From the NCBI GenBank assembly GCA_904419035.1, contig CAJFQL010000029.1:1-29446 (forward strand): DNA of 29,446 nucleotides, written 5' to 3'. Under the pieces are notes generated by a model that saw only the letters and a program-made list of their open reading frames with translations, did not search any database and was not told the DNA's origin. Below, in pieces: positions 14,407 through 21,396 of this stretch. Source of the stretch: Heritagella caecorum. Its GTDB lineage: Bacteria; Bacillota; Clostridia; Oscillospirales; Acutalibacteraceae. The position numbers and the translations under genes are program-made. Positions within the stretch are counted from its first letter, which is position 1; each line of letters begins with the position of its first letter.

Positions 14407-15090
14407 TTACCTCTTTGCCGTATGCGGCCATAAAGCATCCTGTTCCATGGCTTTTCGAACCGCCCCGGCAATTACTGCCCGGGCAAGCGGTTCGCCTTCG
14501 TTGGCACAGGGGATCACACGCCACCCAAAACGGGCCGCCGCGTACAGCGCACTTTCGCGGCAATGATGCAAAAAGGCCACATCGGCTTCGTGGATATCTT
14601 TTTTCTTTTCATCCCCCGCATACCGCTGCAGCAGGAGTTTTTGCGAAACTTCCACCGGCATGTCCAAATAGTAAACGCCGTCCGGTTTTGGCAGCTGCAT
14701 TTTTTCATATTCCAAATCTGCCAGCCAGTTGAGGAATTCGTCCCACTGGTCCCGGGGCAGTTTCGTCAGTTGATAGATCATATTGGAGGTGGTGTACCGG
14801 TCGGCCAAAATCCATTCGCCCGCCTGGTACGCCTGCCCCCATTCCTTTTTAAAGGAAGCAAACCGGTCCACCGCGTAAAAAGTGGAAGCGGCATAGGCAT
14901 TGACGCTATCGACATCCTTGCCAAATTCCCCGCGCAGATACATTTTCACCGGCTCGCACGCCGGGGACTCATAATCGGGAAAAGAAATTCGCCGGCAAGC
15001 ACACCCCGTTTGCTGCCACGCGGAAAAAAGCAGGGACGCCTGGGTCCCTTTTCCGCTGCCGTCGAGTCCTTCCAGTACAATCAGGCTCAT
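14407..15090 (-). CDS. tmk: Thymidylate kinase
   Basis: Phosphorylates dTMP to dTDP. The P-loop is GLDGSGKGTQ (8-17), and the DRY motif in ILADRYTTSNMIYQ corresponds to the usual DR-Y/H-S region. A basic LID-like segment (DEKKKDIHEAD) follows. The protein is 227 residues, slightly longer than the usual 205-215. The ATG overlaps the thyX stop as ATGA, so synthesis and the next phosphorylation step of dTMP are coupled in translation. It differs from the plain family in loop details, and a related deoxynucleoside monophosphate kinase function is possible, but the thyX context makes Tmk the best call. Confidence 0.88.
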   Translation of the reverse strand: MSLIVLEGLDGSGKGTQASLLFSAWQQTGCACRRISFPDYESPACEPVKMYLRGEFGKDVDSVNAYAASTFYAVDRFASFKKEWGQAYQAGEWILADRYTTSNMIYQLTKLPRDQWDEFLNWLADLEYEKMQLPKPDGVYYLDMPVEVSQKLLLQRYAGDEKKKDIHEADVAFLHHCRESALYAAARFGWRVIPCANEGEPLARAVIAGAVRKAMEQDALWPHTAKR

Positions 15091-15866
15091 GCTTTGGCCT
15101 CCGGGAATTTTTCTTTGTACCGCTGGCGTACTTCGTCCCATTTCCCACAGGTCATTTTGCCTTCCGGACACGGCCCTTTCAGGCACGGCGGGCCCGCTTT
15201 TTCAAACAAGTGGGGCGCCACTTCTTTTACCTGTTCCAGCATCTGCCACGCCACATCCCGAATTTCCCATTGGGCCCGGTTGCAGCACCGGTGCGAAAAG
15301 AAATTCAACAGCGAACGGGCGTTCATCGTTACAATCATTTTGGTCGTGCAGGCATTGGGTAATACAAAACGGGCGTCTTCAATTGCCATTTTTTCGGCTT
15401 TGCGCGCCGCCTCCTTTTCATCCATCCCCTCTGCCATCAGCTTTTTCGTATGGCCTTCTTTTAGTTTGGCAGCCAGGGATTCATAATGGCGCTGGTCTTC
15501 CTCCATCGCCTGCAAAAATTCATCGGCCGCTTCCGGAATGGCCCGAATGGCCGGCGGCACCACAAATTCAAACGCTTTTTCGCGCACATACCGCTGGCTT
15601 TGCACGCTGAAAGAAGCAATGCGGTGGCGGGTAATCTGCGCCAATAGGGAACGGGATACGCCTTCAATACCAAAAGTAAAGACGGCGTGTTCAATCGGGC
15701 TTTCATGCCCGATCTGGGCCAGCATTTCCACAAACGACGCTGTTTTTTCGGGGGTCAACCCTTCCCGCACCGTTTCGATGCTCGACGGCGAATAACACAA
15801 TTTCGCGGCCGAGGCTACCGTCCGTTCCGGTTCTGGCGTATGGGCTAATAATAAAACGCGGCTCAC
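15087..15866 (-). CDS. thyX: Flavin-dependent thymidylate synthase
   Basis: Makes dTMP from dUMP using methylene-THF as carbon donor and FADH2 as reductant. The diagnostic RHRx7S motif is present (RHRIASFSVQS, about 80-90), followed by QRY. The C-terminus has CPEGKMTCGKW, as in clostridial members. Three in-frame GTG codons lie at the start (15875, 15872, 15866). The last was chosen because AAAGG is then 10 bases upstream and the product begins MSRVLLLAHTPEPE, like relatives; the choice is uncertain by three residues. It is the first gene of the operon running to the U32 gene, from the promoter at 15926-15954. No thyA is in the window. Confidence 0.94.
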   Translation of the reverse strand: MSRVLLLAHTPEPERTVASAAKLCYSPSSIETVREGLTPEKTASFVEMLAQIGHESPIEHAVFTFGIEGVSRSLLAQITRHRIASFSVQSQRYVREKAFEFVVPPAIRAIPEAADEFLQAMEEDQRHYESLAAKLKEGHTKKLMAEGMDEKEAARKAEKMAIEDARFVLPNACTTKMIVTMNARSLLNFFSHRCCNRAQWEIRDVAWQMLEQVKEVAPHLFEKAGPPCLKGPCPEGKMTCGKWDEVRQRYKEKFPEAKA

Positions 15867-15925
15867 AGCCACCACACCTTTCTTTAATTAGACAATGCGA
15901 TTGCCTGTTTTTTACAGACAGATTC

Positions 15926-15954
15926 ATTATATCATTCTTTTTTTCATATGTCCA
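15926..15954 (-). promoter_or_regulatory. Promoter of the thyX operon
   Basis: TGGACA (15949-15954), 17-bp spacer, TATAAT (15926-15931) on the minus strand, about 60 bp before the thyX start. It is divergent from the glucosidase promoter, with 38 bp between the two -35 boxes. Confidence 0.8.
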
Positions 15955-15992
15955 CTATCCGTCCTTCCGCTGGGACAATCGGGAATTTCATC

Positions 15993-16021
15993 TTGCCCTT
16001 TCGGAAAAAATCCGCTAAAAT
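15993..16021 (+). promoter_or_regulatory. Promoter of the GH13 gene
   Basis: TTGCCC (15993-15998), 17-bp spacer, TAAAAT (16016-16021). The ribosome binding site GGGAGGA is at 16057-16063. No cre-like catabolite site was recognised. Confidence 0.6.
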
Positions 16022-16070
16022 AAAGAAAAAGCTCTGATTTGTTTGCTCATTTTAACGGGAGGAATGGTAA

Positions 16071-17894
16071 ATGTTGGACAAAAATACCTTGCAGGAACTA
16101 TTGCAGCAGCCCCTAGCCCAGGATCTGCTGGAAAACTTCGGCTTTGGCGGGAAAGGGGCCGATGATTTCACCCCGGAGGAAATCCGTCATCTGGAACCGG
16201 TATGGAAAATGGTTGACGCCACCAAAACGCCAATCCATGTGCCGATTCACAGCGACTATGAACGCAAATGGTGGAAAGAGGCCGTGGCCTACCAAATCTA
16301 TCCCATGAGCTTTTGCGATTCCAACGGTGACGGGATCGGCGATTTAAACGGCATTCTGTCGAAACTGGATTACCTTAAAGAATTGGGGATCGACATCCTT
16401 TGGCTCAGCCCCATTTACGATTCGCCCAATGACGATAACGGGTACGACATTCGCGATTACAAAGCAATTCACAAAGATTACGGCACCATGGCTGATTTTG
16501 ACCATCTGCTTTCGGAAGTCCATAAACGCGGCATGAAGCTGATTATGGACATGGTGCTCAATCATACCAGCGATGAACACCGCTGGTTCCAGTCGTCGGT
16601 TCACGATCCGGATTCCCCCTATCGGGATTACTACATCTGGCGCAAAGGCCGCGACGCCAACACGCCCCCCAACAACTGGCGTTCCTTCTTTTCGGAAAGT
16701 GCCTGGAAGTACTTCCCCGAACGCGGCGAGTGGGCGCTGCATCTGTTCAGCCAGAAACAGATGGACTTAAACTGGGAAAACCCTGCCCTGCGCCGGGACG
16801 TGTATGACATGCTCAACTGGTGGCTGCAAAAAGGCGTGGACGGCTTCCGGCTGGACGTCATTAACCTGATCAGCAAAACCCCCGGCCTGCCCGAGGGCAG
16901 CGACCTGTTCGGCAATCTGGTGGGCATGGAAAACTATGTATATGGGCCGCGCCTGCACGAATATTTAAAGGAAATGAATAAAGAAGCCTTTGGCCGGTAT
17001 GACAGCTATACCGTCGGCGAAGGCTGCGGGCTGGGTGCCCGTACCACCGACTGCATCTCCATGGCCAGCGCCAAAGAACTGAATACGGTTTTCTGCTTCA
17101 GCCATATGGAAATGCCCGGCCGCGATAAATATGTGCCGTATGATTACGACCTGAACTACCTGAAAGCCCATCTGCTGAAGGTCCAGCAGAACGAAGACGC
17201 CGACTGCTGGCCTACCCTGGTTTTTGAAAACCACGATAACCCCCGGTTTATCAACAAAGTGACCCAAGACGATAACGAAATGGACCTGTTCGCCAAAGAA
17301 CTGGCGGTTTTGACCATGACGCTGCGGGGTACCGTATTCCTGTATGAAGGGCAGGAATTGGGCCTTCGGGATGTCAAATTCCGCAATGCCGGGGAATTCC
17401 GCGATGTGGAAGCGAAAAACTATTACCGGGAACTGATCGCCAACGGCAAAACAGAAGAAGAGGCCTTTACCATTGTGGCGCCGGGCACCCGCGACCAAAG
17501 CCGTACCCCCATGCAGTGGAGCGATGAGGAAAACGCCGGCTTTACCACCGGTACGCCGTGGCTGCGCCTGAGCGATGACTATGCCGTGCGCAATGCCAAG
17601 GGCGAAAGCGAAGACCCCCACTCCATCCTCAACTTCTATAAAGCCATGATCGCACTGCGCCATGCACACAAAACCTTTGTGTACGGCCGCTTTGAAGCGG
17701 TACAGCCCGAAACCCCCGACTATTTCGGTTATCGCCGCTCCGATAAAGACGGGACGTATTTTGTGGAAATGAATTTGTCCAAAAAGCCGATTGCCCGTCC
17801 CTACCCTGTCGATGGCGAACTGTTGGCCGCTACGTACGGCGACACAGCCGAAGAACTGCGGCCCTTTGAAGCCAACGTATACCGTTTGGCCTGA
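16071..17894 (+). CDS. GH13 alpha-glucosidase (oligo-1,6-glucosidase type)
   Basis: The 607-residue cytoplasmic enzyme belongs to the oligo-1,6-glucosidase / alpha-glucosidase branch of GH13. The conserved regions are present: DMVLNHTS (about 160-167), the nucleophile D262 in GFRLDVIN, the acid/base E317 in YTVGEG, and D389 in FENHDNPR. The residues after the nucleophile (V-I-N) favour alpha-1,6 or short maltosyl substrates over trehalose 6-phosphate, but this is inference. The C-terminal beta domain is complete. The unusual feature is about 60 residues before the WWKEAVAYQIYP barrel start, which family members normally have within the first 5-10 residues. There is no signal peptide. No transporter is adjacent, so the substrate source is unclear. 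Confidence 0.92.
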   Translation: MLDKNTLQELLQQPLAQDLLENFGFGGKGADDFTPEEIRHLEPVWKMVDATKTPIHVPIHSDYERKWWKEAVAYQIYPMSFCDSNGDGIGDLNGILSKLDYLKELGIDILWLSPIYDSPNDDNGYDIRDYKAIHKDYGTMADFDHLLSEVHKRGMKLIMDMVLNHTSDEHRWFQSSVHDPDSPYRDYYIWRKGRDANTPPNNWRSFFSESAWKYFPERGEWALHLFSQKQMDLNWENPALRRDVYDMLNWWLQKGVDGFRLDVINLISKTPGLPEGSDLFGNLVGMENYVYGPRLHEYLKEMNKEAFGRYDSYTVGEGCGLGARTTDCISMASAKELNTVFCFSHMEMPGRDKYVPYDYDLNYLKAHLLKVQQNEDADCWPTLVFENHDNPRFINKVTQDDNEMDLFAKELAVLTMTLRGTVFLYEGQELGLRDVKFRNAGEFRDVEAKNYYRELIANGKTEEEAFTIVAPGTRDQSRTPMQWSDEENAGFTTGTPWLRLSDDYAVRNAKGESEDPHSILNFYKAMIALRHAHKTFVYGRFEAVQPETPDYFGYRRSDKDGTYFVEMNLSKKPIARPYPVDGELLAATYGDTAEELRPFEANVYRLA

Positions 17895-17919
17895 TAGAAT
17901 GTGTCTTTGAGCCTAACCC

Positions 17920-17947
17920 GGCCGCCGCGAAGTGATTCGCGGCGGCC
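17920..17947 (+). terminator. 12-bp GC-rich hairpin after the GH13 gene
   Basis: GGCCGCCGCGAA pairs perfectly with TTCGCGGCGGCC across the loop GTGA. It is followed by CCTATTTT, a poor U-tract, and by the next gene's ribosome binding site only 6 bases later. It may act as a partial terminator or as an mRNA-stabilising hairpin that sets the ratio of the two genes. Confidence 0.55.
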
Positions 17948-17967
17948 CCTATTTTGGAGGAAATACC

Positions 17968-18552
17968 ATGCAACAATTTCTTGGCAAATTGGATATCCGC
18001 GACGGCCTGAACCATGCCGGCGAGTCCCTTCCCCCGCTTGTAAACGGCCTGTATGAAGGGGATCTTCTCACGTTTGATTTGGATGAAGACGGCATTATGG
18101 TGCTGCATGAAAACATCCAGGTTGGCTGGCTGGACAAAGAAACGGCTGAGCAACTGCTTCCCTATTTAAAACGGCGCTATACGCTGGATGGTGTGATTCT
18201 ATCAGTGGAAGAAACCGGCGCCGATTGTCCCGAAGTCGAACTGTCTCTCTTTTTGAAAGATCCCCCCGCGGACGGGGAAGCGGGCGGCACATTAGATTCC
18301 GTTACCCGTACGCCGGTGGCGCCGGTGTTGCCGGCTTCGGAGCGAAAACGCCGCTGGTTCTGCAAGGTCTATGCCATTTTAACGCTGGTTTTCGCCATGT
18401 TCGGGATCTTTTTCGTACAGGGAAGGGACATCATCGTCCGTATTCTGGGCATTGCCATGCTGGTCATGGCGGCCGTGTGCCTTGCATGCAGCTGGTATAT
18501 GTACCACACCCGGCCCCGTCCTCCAAAAGATGACAATTCACGCTCTGCATAA
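17968..18552 (+). CDS. Small membrane protein with possible HIRAN-like N-terminal domain
   Basis: I do not recognise this 194-residue protein by name. Residues about 22-95 (GLYEGDLLTFDLDEDG..., then QVGWLDKETAEQLLPYLKRR) resemble the strand pattern of HIRAN domains, where a Gd-L-L start is followed by a v-G-y-L and an a..l helix, but the match is loose. A proline- and alanine-rich linker follows, then two membrane helices (about 132-152 and 156-178) and a basic tail. So a soluble domain at the N-terminus is tethered to the membrane by a C-terminal hairpin. The start is ATG with GGAGG 8 bases upstream. It lies 73 bp after the glucosidase gene, separated by the hairpin at 17920-17947, and ends at a strong terminator. 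Confidence 0.7.
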   Translation: MQQFLGKLDIRDGLNHAGESLPPLVNGLYEGDLLTFDLDEDGIMVLHENIQVGWLDKETAEQLLPYLKRRYTLDGVILSVEETGADCPEVELSLFLKDPPADGEAGGTLDSVTRTPVAPVLPASERKRRWFCKVYAILTLVFAMFGIFFVQGRDIIVRILGIAMLVMAAVCLACSWYMYHTRPRPPKDDNSRSA

Positions 18553-18601
18553 AAAATCCCTCCTAGTCCGATACTTTTTTCGGAACAGGAGGGATTTTTT
18601 T
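18551..18601 (+). terminator. Terminator whose 3' arm is the next gene's ribosome binding site
   Basis: AAAAAATCCCTCCT (18551-18564) pairs with AGGAGGGATTTTTT (18587-18600), with an inner TCCG/CGGA extension. It is a strong bidirectional terminator. AGGAGG at 18587-18592 is also placed 7 bases before the TTG start at 18600. Confidence 0.9.
18587..18592 (+). promoter_or_regulatory. Ribosome binding site buried in the terminator stem
   Basis: AGGAGG, 7-base spacing to TTG at 18600. In any transcript that begins upstream of 18551, this site is paired with CCTCCT and should be closed; it would be free only in a transcript that starts inside the hairpin or if the stem is opened. Confidence 0.5.
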
Positions 18602-19085
18602 GCCACAGACATCGTTTTTTGGCCGGTATGCGGCTTCCCCCAACCCCGCCGGGGAGGCCTACCGGGAATTGAGTTCACCGGGGATTCCCGTTCCCCTGGC
18701 GCCGGTCTTGCGCCGGTGTGACATCCAGCCGCTGCTTGGCAGCCGGGTGCTCACCGGCGGCCCGGGCAGCCGGTTATTCGAGGAGGACGGGCACTGGTAC
18801 ATGGTATTCCGTGCGGGCGCCCCTTTGGAAGAAATCCGGCTGTGTATGGCCGAAGAGCTGGGGCATTTTTTGCTGGGCCATCCCTTAAAAGGAGGGCGCC
18901 TCAAGCAGTTTGACCCATCGTCTCCCGGTATGCAGGCCATGGGGGAACAGTTTGCGGCCCGGTTTTTACTGCCGGGCGCCTCTTGCCACGATTCGGCGGA
19001 CGAACTGGCCCACCGGTATGTCGTACCCAGGCTGTTTGTCTTATCGCATCTTGCCTCGGATTTCTCAAACCCCACTTTTTTATAA
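18600..19085 (+). CDS. ImmA/IrrE-like metallopeptidase-family protein
   Basis: The 161-residue protein has the ImmA/IrrE core: CMAEELGHFLLGH at about 82-94 and EQFAARFLLP at 116-125, which corresponds to the third-ligand helix of the family. In the HExxH position it reads EELGH, the first histidine being glutamate; similar AEELGH variants exist, as far as I recall, in other clostridial members, so it may be a lineage variant rather than a dead site. Relatives cleave repressors of phage or mobile elements (ImmA) or respond to DNA damage (IrrE), but no cognate repressor is adjacent. The start is a TTG that gains support from AGGAGG 7 bases upstream. No promoter was seen. Confidence 0.65.
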   Translation: MPQTSFFGRYAASPNPAGEAYRELSSPGIPVPLAPVLRRCDIQPLLGSRVLTGGPGSRLFEEDGHWYMVFRAGAPLEEIRLCMAEELGHFLLGHPLKGGRLKQFDPSSPGMQAMGEQFAARFLLPGASCHDSADELAHRYVVPRLFVLSHLASDFSNPTFL

Positions 19086-19166
19086 AGGCGCACCGTTTTC
19101 GGTTTTTTTCATACTATGGGAACAGAATCACCGGGCACTGCGCCCGATTAAAGGAGGAATCCATGA

Positions 19167-19955
19167 GTGGCCGAAAACGATATGATTTCCGAAGTCAACA
19201 AAGGCGGGTTTAAAGAAGCCGTATGCATCGACGCCATGCGGATCTATGACACATGCAGCGCCAAAGACTGCCTGGAAGATTTGCGGGTAATCCTTCCGGT
19301 CAGCCAGACCGACGCCGTTAACCAGGCAACCGGTGTACGTTTACGCAAAGCCAGCGTACTGACGGTATACCTGGACCTGCAGCCCGTTCCCTTCGACCGG
19401 GGATTTTATTCTGTCGACATGACCTTCTTCTTTGAAGTGGAGCTGGAACTGTTCGGGCCCCTGCAAACGGGCGTTACCACCGTGACAGGCCTGTGCGTTT
19501 TCAGCAAAAAAGTCATTCTGTTCGGCAGCGAAGGCAGCGTAAAAATGTTCGCCTCCGACAAATGCCCCGACATGCCCGACGATGGCTGTTTGCGCAACAT
19601 GCCCAAAGCCACCGTGCAAGTCGCCGAACCCATTGCCCTGTCTGCCCGGTTGTGTGACCAGCCCTTCATGGGTTGTGACACGGGCTGCCGCATTCCCGAA
19701 TGCATTTGCCAGCGTTTTGGGGAAGAATTCGCCTGCGGGCCCCAGCAGCGCAGTGTGCTGGTGACGTTAGGCGTGTTCACCATTGTACAGATTGTGCGCA
19801 ACGTGCAAATGCTGATCCCGGCCTACGATTTCTGCATGCCGGAAAAAGAATGTGCGACCAATACGGATAATCCCTGTGACCTGTTCCGCCGGATTGAATT
19901 TCCTACCGACCAGTTCTTCCCGCCGGATGCCGGAAACTGTGGATGCCACGAGTAA
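19167..19955 (+). CDS. Cysteine-rich conserved clostridial protein, function unknown
   Basis: I recognise the motif pattern (CIDAMRIYDTCSAKDCLEDLRV at about 20-41, PVPFDRGFYSVDMTFFFEVE at 73-92, VFSKKVILFGSEGSVK) as that of an uncharacterised protein widespread in Clostridia, but not a function. The 262-residue protein has about 18 cysteines, many in the second half (CDTGCRIPECICQRF, CGPQ, CMPEKECATN, CGCHE), which suggests metal binding or disulfide cross-linking; a spore coat or envelope role is speculation. It has no signal peptide. The start is GTG at 19167 with AGGAGG 9 bases upstream. An out-of-frame ATG at 19163 is closer to the ribosome binding site, and an in-frame ATG at 19182 is the other choice. 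Confidence 0.75.
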   Translation: MAENDMISEVNKGGFKEAVCIDAMRIYDTCSAKDCLEDLRVILPVSQTDAVNQATGVRLRKASVLTVYLDLQPVPFDRGFYSVDMTFFFEVELELFGPLQTGVTTVTGLCVFSKKVILFGSEGSVKMFASDKCPDMPDDGCLRNMPKATVQVAEPIALSARLCDQPFMGCDTGCRIPECICQRFGEEFACGPQQRSVLVTLGVFTIVQIVRNVQMLIPAYDFCMPEKECATNTDNPCDLFRRIEFPTDQFFPPDAGNCGCHE

Positions 19956-19964
19956 CGCGGGTCA

Positions 19965-20010
19965 AAAGGGCCGGCGGCTGCGAACTTGGTTTCGTGGCCG
20001 CCGGCCCTTT
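19965..20010 (+). terminator. Bidirectional terminator between convergent genes
   Basis: AAAGGGCCGGCGGC (19965-19978) pairs with GCCGCCGGCCCTTT (19997-20010), with an inner CGAA/TTCG extension. It serves the plus-strand gene ending at 19955 and the CLC gene ending at 20020 on the minus strand. Confidence 0.9.
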
Positions 20011-20019
20011 CTGTATACG

Positions 20020-21321
20020 TTACTTTTGATGGTGATACCGGGAAAACAGCGCGTCGGCCCGGGCCGTCATGGGCGTTTGCTCAAACGGGAATTTCGCAAA
20101 GGCCAACGTCTGGTTCCCATATAGGCTGCTGTGCCCCGACAGCATGTAACTGAGGGCCACGGACAATAAAAAGTACAGGCTCCCCCCCATGCCGAACAAT
20201 TCAAAAGCAATAAACATGGACGTCACCGGGCAATTGGTCACCCCACAAAAAACCGAAACCATACCGACCGCTGCGCACAAAGAAGGGGAAAGCCCCAGCA
20301 TTTGCCCCATAAAGCAGCCGAAGGTGGCGCCCACAAAAAAGGAAGGCACGATTTCGCCGCCTTTGTACCCCGACGCCAGGGTAACGGCTGTAAACAGGAT
20401 TTTCAGCAGGAACGCTTCCGGCGCCGTTTGCCCATTGATCGCCTGTTCAATACCGGCAATCCCCGCGCCCATATAATCCTGGGTTCCCAGCAGCCACGAA
20501 ACACCTGCCACCACGACACCGGCCACTGCCACCCGCACATAGGCATTGGGCAGCCATCGCGTTAGCCAGCGTGCCATCAATCGCATCATCAGGCAAAACA
20601 AAATGGCCACCAGGGCACAGCCGATCCCCACCACCACGATTTTGCCCACGCTGTCCACCGCGATGGAAGGAATGTCTTTGACCACAAAGGTTTCGGGGTG
20701 GATCCCCATGCCGCCGGCAAATTGGGAAGCCACGAACGACGAAACCACACACGGCACCAAAGCCGAATAATACATCATCCCCACGGTGACCATCTCCAGC
20801 GGAAACAGGGCTGCCGCCATGGGGGTGCCAAATACGGCGGAAAAAGCGGCTCCCATGCCGCACATGACCAGCACCCGGCGGTCGTCCATATCCATACGGA
20901 ACAGCCGGGCAATATTATCGCCCAAACTGCCGCCAATTTGCAGCGCGGCCCCTTCACGCCCGGCCGATCCCCCGCACACATGGGTCAGCACGGTGGAAAC
21001 AAAAATCAGCGGTGCCAACCGCAGGGGCACCCGCTCTTCACCCCCGGCCGACTGGATAATCCGGTTGGTGCCTTTATCCTGGCCCATACCGCTGACCCGG
21101 TACAAAAAGACAATCATAAGGCCCGCCACCGGCAAAAACCAGGCCGTTACCGTCCCCTTATCCGTAAAGGTCCCCGTAGCCCAGATCATGCATCGGGCGA
21201 ATAGGCTGCTGAACGCCCCCACCACCAGCCCTGTCAGGCAAGCGATGAGCATCCATTTGCCGAAAACCAGCCCGTGCCGTCCCGTTACCCGCGCCAGTTT
21301 TTTTAGATTGTTTGGATTCAT
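20020..21321 (-). CDS. CLC-type anion/proton antiporter, possibly fluoride-selective branch
   Basis: The 433-residue membrane protein has the CLC fold: the GREG gating glutamate at about 121-124 (GGSAGREGAALQIGGS), EIVPSFFVGATFG for the GxFxP region, and about ten hydrophobic helices. The canonical chloride selectivity motif GSGIP is not present at its expected place; GTNRI (84-88) occupies it. The neighbouring VPLRLAP...THVCGGSAGREG sequence resembles the fluoride/proton CLC branch, where GSGIP is likewise replaced. Fluoride export is thus an inference. No fluoride riboswitch was found upstream; the short region before the ATG holds only the terminator of the preceding gene and a GGGAGAGG ribosome binding site. 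Confidence 0.85.
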   Translation of the reverse strand: MNPNNLKKLARVTGRHGLVFGKWMLIACLTGLVVGAFSSLFARCMIWATGTFTDKGTVTAWFLPVAGLMIVFLYRVSGMGQDKGTNRIIQSAGGEERVPLRLAPLIFVSTVLTHVCGGSAGREGAALQIGGSLGDNIARLFRMDMDDRRVLVMCGMGAAFSAVFGTPMAAALFPLEMVTVGMMYYSALVPCVVSSFVASQFAGGMGIHPETFVVKDIPSIAVDSVGKIVVVGIGCALVAILFCLMMRLMARWLTRWLPNAYVRVAVAGVVVAGVSWLLGTQDYMGAGIAGIEQAINGQTAPEAFLLKILFTAVTLASGYKGGEIVPSFFVGATFGCFMGQMLGLSPSLCAAVGMVSVFCGVTNCPVTSMFIAFELFGMGGSLYFLLSVALSYMLSGHSSLYGNQTLAFAKFPFEQTPMTARADALFSRYHHQK

Positions 21322-21357
21322 CGGTCTATTTCCTCTCCCTCAAGCCGCATATTCCCG

Positions 21358-21394
21358 AAAAAAGCGCAGAACCAGTGAAGGGCCCTGCGCTTTT
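21358..21394 (-). terminator. Terminator of the CapD-type gene
   Basis: On the minus strand AAAAGCGCAG and CTGCGCTTTTTT form a stem over a loop of about 16 bases, with TTTTTT at 21358-21363. It lies 3 bases after the stop codon and before the CLC gene. Confidence 0.85.
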
Positions 21395-21396
21395 CC

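Noticed and set aside
21322..21357. Fluoride riboswitch upstream of the CLC gene
   Set aside because: Only about 36 bases remain between the terminator and the start codon, without the conserved crcB-motif elements.
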